This document shows, one piece after another, positions 57,271 to 64,000 of a DNA stretch of 64,000 bases. Position 1 is the first letter of the stretch. The number at the start of each line of letters is the position of its first letter. The stretch covers positions 1 to 64,000 of the forward strand of contig NVUL01000046.1 of assembly GCA_002401885.1 (NCBI GenBank), in the 5' to 3' direction. This stretch comes from SAR86 cluster bacterium (GTDB taxonomy: Bacteria; Pseudomonadota; Gammaproteobacteria; Pseudomonadales; Pseudohongiellaceae). Under the pieces are notes generated by a model. It had not been told where the DNA came from and did no database searches. It saw nothing but the letters and a program-made list of their open reading frames with translations. A program made the position numbers and the translations under genes.

Positions 57271-58566
57271 ATGCCGAAGCAGAAGAGTTTCCCCAACTAC
57301 AAAATGAAAAGCGGCTGGAATGCGCTACTACCCGCACGCGAATCAAGTCCTGCCCTGGATAGAGATATCTCCGTCGATGTACTAGTCATCGGTGCTGGGT
57401 GGACGGGAATATCCGCCGCTAAACGCTGGCATAGTCTGTCTCCAGAGGCCGGCATTGCCTTGATAGATGCTAGCGAGATCGGTGAGGGCAATCCCGGCCG
57501 TAATTCCGGATTCTTATTAAGTATAGCGCTCGCTGAGGACGCCAATCCAGATCAGATAGAAAAGATGAGTCTCTGCAATCGCCTAACAGCGAGCACCATG
57601 GCAGAAATCCTCGCCGAGATTGAAGACTCCGGTCACGCGGTAGACATAGCCAAGGCTGGAACCTATCGCGCAGCCGCTAGCGAAGCTGGACTGAAGTCAC
57701 TACAAAACTACCGCGCCTTCCTCGAAGCCGCTGGTCTCGAGTATGAAAGCCTAGAGCGGTCTGCACTTAGATCAAGAATGGGTTCAGACTTCTATCAGGA
57801 GGGACTCTATTCTCCCGACTGCTACCTCGCACAACCCGCCGCTGCGATCCGCGCGCTCGCGTCACTGCTGCCGGAGTCGGTGCAGCTATTTGAGAACACA
57901 CCTGCGCTGAAACTAAAACAGCAAGCTGACGGCTGGCAGGTGCAGACGCCGAACGGTGTCATCAATGCTCATAAACTCGTACTGGCTAACAATGCCTTCA
58001 GCAAGGAGCTAGGTATCGCCCGCTCTCGCCTCGTAGCGATGCATACCTACGCTGGCCTAACTCCAGTGTTAGAGCAGTCTGTATTGGATGACCTGGGCAG
58101 CGATGAGAACTGGGGCCTACTCCCCACTCATCGACTCGGCAGCACCCTACGCCGAACCATCGATGGAAGGCTGATGGTGCGCTCCATGCATAGCTACGAG
58201 CAGGAAGCGCCAAAGGGAAAGATCGAAGGCGAACTCCAACACCGCCTCGAGAAACGCTTTCCACAACTGCCGAATTTTGACTTCGAACACTGCTGGGGCG
58301 GCGCAGTCGGTTTTACTTTCAATGGGGGCGCTGTATGGGGCAAATTCAAGCCTGGACTCTATGTGTCAGCAGGCTGCAACGGTGGCGGCACGGTCAAGGG
58401 GACGCTTCTAGGGAAATTGCTCGCCGAGGCGGCTCATGATCTAAAGGTGCCAGACGTCCCAGAATTATTCGGCCGTGCTAGCTGGATGCCGCCGGAGCCC
58501 ATTCGTCGACTCGGCTACAATATTAGCGCAGCGCTGGAAAGCCACAAGGGCCGACGTGAGCTATGA
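57271..58566 (+). CDS. FAD-dependent oxidoreductase (DAO family, PuuB-like)
   Basis: VDVLVIGAGWTGISAAKRWHSLSPEAGIALIDASEIGEGNPGRNSGFLL; GGAVGFTFNGGAVWGKFKPGLYVSAGCNGGGTVKGTLLGKLLAE. Confidence 0.9.
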   Translation: MPKQKSFPNYKMKSGWNALLPARESSPALDRDISVDVLVIGAGWTGISAAKRWHSLSPEAGIALIDASEIGEGNPGRNSGFLLSIALAEDANPDQIEKMSLCNRLTASTMAEILAEIEDSGHAVDIAKAGTYRAAASEAGLKSLQNYRAFLEAAGLEYESLERSALRSRMGSDFYQEGLYSPDCYLAQPAAAIRALASLLPESVQLFENTPALKLKQQADGWQVQTPNGVINAHKLVLANNAFSKELGIARSRLVAMHTYAGLTPVLEQSVLDDLGSDENWGLLPTHRLGSTLRRTIDGRLMVRSMHSYEQEAPKGKIEGELQHRLEKRFPQLPNFDFEHCWGGAVGFTFNGGAVWGKFKPGLYVSAGCNGGGTVKGTLLGKLLAEAAHDLKVPDVPELFGRASWMPPEPIRRLGYNISAALESHKGRREL

Positions 58567-58879
58567 GACAGGCCTGCTGTAGGGTTATTGCATCGTGGGC
58601 CCAACGAGTACAGATTGACTGGGCAGACTCCTAAGTATTTACTAATAATAAGAATAAGGATTAACGCGTGGAACCGACAGACTATACAGGCCCCTATCCT
58701 TAGTTCCTACAAGCGTGCAATCGTGCCTGCTTTCATTAGCCGCAATACAGACATCTCACCCGCCGTTGCCTGCCTGGCGAGCGTCTTGGTCGCGGATTCT
58801 AGACAAGACAAAAAGATTACATTTGACTACACTGTGAACGTTCAAATTTTCGACTGTAACAATAGTAACGAGGTTAATC

Positions 58880-59803
58880 ATGTCTAATAGAATACTTACC
58901 GCTTTGGCTACAGCGGTTGCTCTGGTAGTAACTAGCAGCTTCTTGAATGCCGCAGAAATAAAGTTGGTACGTTTTGGCCCTGTAGGCGAGGAACGTCCGG
59001 GCATAGTTGATGCGCAAGGTCAGATCCATGATCTTTCAGCACATATTGACGACATAACTCCCGATACGCTATCCGCTGCCTCGCTTGAAGAGATTGCACA
59101 AATTCCAATAAGCGAATTGCCACTCGTTCAGGGCAGTCCTCGACTCGGAGTGCCAATTACTGGGACAGGTAAGATCGTCGCCATTGGTTTCAACTACGTG
59201 AATCACGCGGCGGAAATGGCAGTAGAGCTACCTACTGAACCACTCGTTTTCATGAAGGCCACCTCTGCCCTCACTGGTCCTTTCGACGATGTGATTCAGC
59301 CGCGCAATGGTCATAAACTCGACTACGAATCAGAACTTGTCATTGTGATTGGACGCCGCGCCCAATATATATCCGAGAATGAGGTCTTCGATTACATCGC
59401 GGGCTTCACCGTTGGCCATGACGTGTCCGAACGTGCCTTTCAGCGCGAGCGTGGCGGACAATTCACGAAAGGAAAGAGCGCCGATACATTCGCACCTGTC
59501 GGCCCCTATCTGGTGACCCCCGACAATATCGAAGACGTGCAGAATCTATCTATCTGGTCGGAAGTAAACGGAGAGATGCGCCAGCAAGGCACCACCGCCG
59601 ACATGGTCTTCGGTGTGAAGGAAATCGTGAGTCACCTAAGCCAATTCATGACGCTCTATCCCGGTGACCTGATCTTTACCGGAACACCAGCAGGCGTGGG
59701 CGATGGCATGGTTCCCCCGAGCTACTTAAAGCCAGGTGATGTTGTTCGCGTTGGAATCGAAGGCTTGGAATTCCAGCGACAGACTATTGTAGCGCCGCGC
59801 TAG
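58880..59803 (+). CDS. Fumarylacetoacetate hydrolase-family protein with signal peptide
   Basis: KIVAIGFNYVNHAAEM, LDYESELVIVIGRRAQYI, GDLIFTGTPAGVGDGM; N-terminal signal-like helix. Confidence 0.88.
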   Translation: MSNRILTALATAVALVVTSSFLNAAEIKLVRFGPVGEERPGIVDAQGQIHDLSAHIDDITPDTLSAASLEEIAQIPISELPLVQGSPRLGVPITGTGKIVAIGFNYVNHAAEMAVELPTEPLVFMKATSALTGPFDDVIQPRNGHKLDYESELVIVIGRRAQYISENEVFDYIAGFTVGHDVSERAFQRERGGQFTKGKSADTFAPVGPYLVTPDNIEDVQNLSIWSEVNGEMRQQGTTADMVFGVKEIVSHLSQFMTLYPGDLIFTGTPAGVGDGMVPPSYLKPGDVVRVGIEGLEFQRQTIVAPR

Positions 59804-59833
59804 CTCTTATCTGTTTAGCCCTATTCCTTCCTA

Positions 59834-61462
59834 TTATTCTAAGCCGAATACGAATAGGGTTTGCCCACCAATAATTGCAACGCGTTGATTGCCACCCACG
59901 GAGAACCCCATGGGATTGGTGCGAATGTGTGCACCGGAATTAAAAAACCAGAGCGGGTCACCATCTTCTGCATCCAGCGCGAAGAAATTACCTTCGTTGC
60001 TAGAGCCGAATACCAGACCTCCTGCCGTAGCCATCACACCCGACCAGGGTGGTGTCTGCAACTCGAACTCCCACTGCTGCTCGCCGGTCATCACATCTAA
60101 CGCCAGGATAGCTCCAGACGCATCGTCACCATCCAACGGCTGTTCGCCACCACCTAAAAAAGGCATGCCGGGCTCGTACTCCACATCCGACTTAAAGTAG
60201 ATTGCACCCATGCGCCGATTGGGCACGAAGAGCTGCTCAGTCTGCGGATTGTACGAGGGAGAGAACCAGTTGGTAGCACCCTGAAGGCTGGGCCAAACAA
60301 GGTTTCCTTCGCGCATAGGCTCCGAGTTAGGAATGACAATCGGTCTACCGTTATCATCAATACCCTCAGCCCAGGTCTGAAATGAATATTCTTCGCCTAA
60401 CAAGTATTCTCCGGTTTCTCGATCTAACAAGTAATAGAACGCATTGCGATTAGCCAAAGCAAGAAGCTTGCGCTCCTGCCCCTCGAACTCACCGTCGACC
60501 AACACTGGAATCTGATTCGCGTCCCAGTCGTGAGTATCATGCGGCGTATATTGGAAGAACCATTTCATCTCACCCGTATCGGGGTCTAGCGCCAACACCG
60601 CACAGGTAAATAAATTATCGCCGGGTCGTAGGTCGCCATTCCAATCTGGCGCCGGGTTTCCCGTCGTCCAATACAGCAAGTCCAGCTCTGGGTCGTAGGA
60701 GCCAGTCAGCCAAGTTGAACCACCGCCAGTTTGCCAGTCGTCGCCTTGCCAGGTTTCACTGCCGGGCTCGCCAGGAGCTGGCACTGTATATGTCCGCCAC
60801 AGGCGCTCGCCGGTCACGGAATCGTAGGCATCGATATAACCACGCACGCCGGCTTCAGCTCCACTCACGCCCACTACAATCTTTCCATCCAATGCCAATG
60901 GAGCTAGAGTTAGTGAGAAGCCCACTGAGTTATCCGCGACCGTAGTCTCCCAGCGCACTGCACCGGTTGCTGCATCGAGAGCGAAAAGGCGCGCATCCAA
61001 CGTAGCCACATACACCTTGTCATCTAACAGGGCGACACCGCGATTGATTCGTGGAAAACCGATGTTCAAAACATCGTTCGTGATGTCTGGAACGAAATGC
61101 CACAACATTCTACCCGTGTGCGTGTCCAGTGCGGTCACGCTGCTAGGCGATTCCGTTATATACATGACATCACCCGCCACCAACGGTGTCGTTTCCTGCA
61201 AGGCTGCTCCGCTTATTCCTGTAGGCTGCATCTGATACGCCCACATCACTTTGAGCTGATCTACATTCAGGGTATTGATCTGGCTAAGTGGAGAAAACCG
61301 CTGCGATTTATATCCACCGGAATAAGAAAGCCAGTCGGCACCGTTAGCCTCATCCTCGAGAAGTGTCTCGAATGATGTGTCAGCCAGAACAGGACTGCCG
61401 CCTAGACAGGATAAGAAGAATGCGAAGAACAATTTGGTTATTGATATAGCAGAAAGCTTCAT
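59834..61462 (-). CDS. PQQ-dependent alcohol/methanol dehydrogenase-like quinoprotein
   Basis: GAEAGVRGYIDAYD, TTGNPAPDWNGDLRPGDN, YTPHDTHDWDANQ, ANRNAFYYLLDRETGEYLL. Confidence 0.9.
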   Translation of the reverse strand: MKLSAISITKLFFAFFLSCLGGSPVLADTSFETLLEDEANGADWLSYSGGYKSQRFSPLSQINTLNVDQLKVMWAYQMQPTGISGAALQETTPLVAGDVMYITESPSSVTALDTHTGRMLWHFVPDITNDVLNIGFPRINRGVALLDDKVYVATLDARLFALDAATGAVRWETTVADNSVGFSLTLAPLALDGKIVVGVSGAEAGVRGYIDAYDSVTGERLWRTYTVPAPGEPGSETWQGDDWQTGGGSTWLTGSYDPELDLLYWTTGNPAPDWNGDLRPGDNLFTCAVLALDPDTGEMKWFFQYTPHDTHDWDANQIPVLVDGEFEGQERKLLALANRNAFYYLLDRETGEYLLGEEYSFQTWAEGIDDNGRPIVIPNSEPMREGNLVWPSLQGATNWFSPSYNPQTEQLFVPNRRMGAIYFKSDVEYEPGMPFLGGGEQPLDGDDASGAILALDVMTGEQQWEFELQTPPWSGVMATAGGLVFGSSNEGNFFALDAEDGDPLWFFNSGAHIRTNPMGFSVGGNQRVAIIGGQTLFVFGLE

Positions 61463-61480
61463 TTCATTCGTCTCCAATCT

Positions 61481-62299
61481 TTATTTCAGACTCATGAGGT
61501 AGGACACCACATCGTCTATCTGTTGTTCGTCTAACACAGAGTTGTATCCCGGCATAAGAGAATGTCCTTCCACTTTCTCATAACTGATCAAGTCGGATTT
61601 TTCAAACGAATATATTTCACCTGCCATATCGCGCATCTGCACGGTGAAGGCATCTTCGTTGATGCGCAACCCTTCGTAAGTTCCATACTCTGAGACGATA
61701 CGCACAGTCAGAAAGGCTTTGAGCGAACCGCGGAAGCGATCTACTAAACGCGGCTGATCTGCTGCGGGATTGGTTACTGAGCGGCGAAGATACGCGGCAT
61801 TGCGTCGTTGACCCACATTGCTGAGCTCCGGACCGATACCGTATCCCTCGCCATTTAGTATGTGGCAGCTAGAGCAATTGCCGATGCTTCTATACACCTG
61901 CGCTCCTGCTATCGCGTCACCGGGCATTTCTTCCGGGGGCAGTTCACCCAAACTGCGAACATAGGCCGCCACATCAGGCCCATCCTGCCCGCGCAATTGT
62001 CGCGAGCCTGGCATACCAGTTCCCGGAATGCCGCCTACGATCACGGATACGAGGGCAGCGTCATCCGGAGCGTGCACAAGATTTGGCCGCGTAAGACTCG
62101 GGCCTTCGGAGCCTTCTCCCAGCATGCCATGGCAGCGGGCACAAAGAGTTTGAAAGAGTTGCTGCCCATTTTCCAAATTCTGCGCAGAAACCAGCGGGGT
62201 TGAAAGTAACAAAACCCCCGACACAATGAGCGCAGAGTATCGACTAAGGTATTTCTTGAGGAGCACTGAGAACCTCCCAATATTTTTCTTGATAGACAA
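61481..62299 (-). CDS. Dihaem c-type cytochrome
   Basis: CARCH and CSSCH motifs; signal peptide; directly downstream-adjacent on the minus strand to the PQQ dehydrogenase start. Confidence 0.9.
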   Translation of the reverse strand: MSIKKNIGRFSVLLKKYLSRYSALIVSGVLLLSTPLVSAQNLENGQQLFQTLCARCHGMLGEGSEGPSLTRPNLVHAPDDAALVSVIVGGIPGTGMPGSRQLRGQDGPDVAAYVRSLGELPPEEMPGDAIAGAQVYRSIGNCSSCHILNGEGYGIGPELSNVGQRRNAAYLRRSVTNPAADQPRLVDRFRGSLKAFLTVRIVSEYGTYEGLRINEDAFTVQMRDMAGEIYSFEKSDLISYEKVEGHSLMPGYNSVLDEQQIDDVVSYLMSLK

Positions 62300-62591
62300 T
62301 TCAACGACTTCCCTAAAAGTACACTAGAAACCTGTTATGGGCCATGCTTATACAGCTTCTCTGGGCTATATTCGAAGGATCGCAATCATCGCTTCGAAGT
62401 CTGCAGTCAACGGTGCGCTGAAAACGAGATCGAGTCGGGACGCGCAGCTCAATCTGAATTACAATTGGCAATACTTGGAGAAAGACAATGAGTTCGAGTA
62501 GGCGTATTCTCAGCTCATTGAGAAGCTCAGGCGCAGATTTCGCCTCTAGCGCGTTATCAACTAAACTATTTATTATGAGAAAGAGAGAGTC

Positions 62592-64000
62592 ATGACTCCA
62601 ACCAAGCCCATCTACATCTCCTACGCAGGCCCCTCTCTTCTGGAAACACCCTTATTGAATAAGGGCTCGGCTTTCTCGGGGAAGGAACGCCTCACGTTTA
62701 ACCTAATCGGACTCTTGCCGCCACGCTATGAGAATATCGAGGAACAAGTAAAACGGGCTTACATGCAGTACAAGAGCTTCGATGAACCAATCAATAAGCA
62801 CATCTATCTACGTGTAGTGCAGGACAACAATGAAACCCTGTTCTATCGATTGCTGAATGAGCATCTTGTCGAGATGCTGCCGATCATCTACACCCCCACC
62901 GTGGGCGAAGCTTGCGAACACTTCTCTGATATCTACCGCAGTGCCCGTGGCATTATTGCGTCCTATGAAGATCGACAGTATATGGATGAAATATTGCGCA
63001 GTGTCACCAAGGATAGGGTAAAGGTAATAGTTGTGACTGATGGCGAGCGCGTGCTTGGCCTTGGCGACCAGGGCGTTGGCGGTATGGGCATCGCGATTGG
63101 AAAATTATCTATCTACACCGCCTGCGGCGGAATCAGCCCCGCCTACACTCTACCTGTGGCCCTTGATGTAGGCACTAATAATAAAACGCTATTGGAGGAC
63201 CCTTACTATATGGGCACGCGCCATCCGCGTGTGACCAAGGCTGAATACGATGCCTTCGTTGATCAGTTTATCAATGCCGCACAGAAACGCTGGCCTGGTG
63301 TGTTGATTCAGTTTGAAGATTTCGCACAACCGAATGCCATGCCGATTTTGCAGCGTCATCGCGATAAAATCTGTTGTTTCAACGATGACATTCAGGGCAC
63401 TGCGGCGGTGACTCTAGGCACCCTACTATCAGCCTGCCGCAAGAAAAGCGAAGCACTCGGTGATCAGAAAGTAGTTTTCGTTGGTTCTGGCTCTGCAGGC
63501 TGTGGCATAGCTGAACTTATTATCAACGCGATGGTTATCGAAGGCCTTACGGATGCCCAAGCACGCGCTAGGGTGTTCATGGTCGACCGCTTCGGCCTAC
63601 TAACTGAGGGCATGTCAAACTTGCTCGACTTTCAAGAACGCTTGGTACAATCATCAACTGCTCTGAAAAAATGGAAGCTTACTTCGGACAGCGACTATGC
63701 CAACCTATTGGATGTAATCAACAATACTGAAGCGAGCATACTCATTGGTGTATCCGGTAAGCCCGGGTTATTCACAGAAGAAGTTGTTCGCCTGATGCAT
63801 GCCGGCTGTCCTCGTCCGATCATCCTACCCCTAAGCAATCCATCTCAGCATGTTGAAGCACATCCCAAAGACGTAGTAGCGTGGAGCGACGGCAAGGCCA
63901 TCGTTGCCACAGGCAGCCCATTCGAGGCAGTCGAATATAAAGGCGAGACCTTTGAAATATCTCAATGTAACAACAGTTATGTTTTCCCAGGCGTTGGTCT
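62592..64000 (+). CDS. maeA: NAD-dependent malic enzyme (truncated by window end)
   Basis: [79 protein letters not shown]. Open to window end. Confidence 0.93.
   Translation, partial: MTPTKPIYISYAGPSLLETPLLNKGSAFSGKERLTFNLIGLLPPRYENIEEQVKRAYMQYKSFDEPINKHIYLRVVQDNNETLFYRLLNEHLVEMLPIIYTPTVGEACEHFSDIYRSARGIIASYEDRQYMDEILRSVTKDRVKVIVVTDGERVLGLGDQGVGGMGIAIGKLSIYTACGGISPAYTLPVALDVGTNNKTLLEDPYYMGTRHPRVTKAEYDAFVDQFINAAQKRWPGVLIQFEDFAQPNAMPILQRHRDKICCFNDDIQGTAAVTLGTLLSACRKKSEALGDQKVVFVGSGSAGCGIAELIINAMVIEGLTDAQARARVFMVDRFGLLTEGMSNLLDFQERLVQSSTALKKWKLTSDSDYANLLDVINNTEASILIGVSGKPGLFTEEVVRLMHAGCPRPIILPLSNPSQHVEAHPKDVVAWSDGKAIVATGSPFEAVEYKGETFEISQCNNSYVFPGVG

Noticed and set aside
58588-58887. ORF 58588..58887(+)
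   Set aside because: Intergenic, no coding signature; overlaps the start of the FAH gene.

Overview
Bacterial chromosomal window, probably from a marine gammaproteobacterium (inferred from gene content). It is dense with exported proteins. I annotate about 38 protein-coding genes. No tRNA, rRNA, CRISPR array, transposase or phage module was recognised. Main contents: a truncated serine hydrolase and an MFS transporter; a cluster of three haem-binding (CxxCH) proteins with PHM/DBM-like copper monooxygenase signatures plus a secreted partner; a cupin; an HTH-STAND-TPR ATPase; an orphan type IV pilin-like gene; several 2OG-Fe(II) oxygenases; two TonB-dependent receptors; two PAL-like NHL propellers; a giant 3814-aa MshQ/DUF6701-like surface protein with internal duplication; HD-GYP and PilZ c-di-GMP genes; a dual-TonB_C lipoprotein; a CaiB/BaiF CoA transferase; a DUF305-LVIVD fusion; two YceI proteins; three PQQ/quinoprotein-type dehydrogenases, one with a candidate lanthanide-type DxD motif and an adjacent dihaem cytochrome; and the 5' part of NAD-malic enzyme. 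The best candidate for an undescribed system is the haem-copper monooxygenase-like cluster (2.8-9.1 kb), which lies near two PAL-like proteins (18.3-20.8 kb). A 137-bp tandem repeat made of three hairpins (39.23-39.51 kb) is the most striking non-coding structure. All assignments come from reading the sequence; no searches were run.
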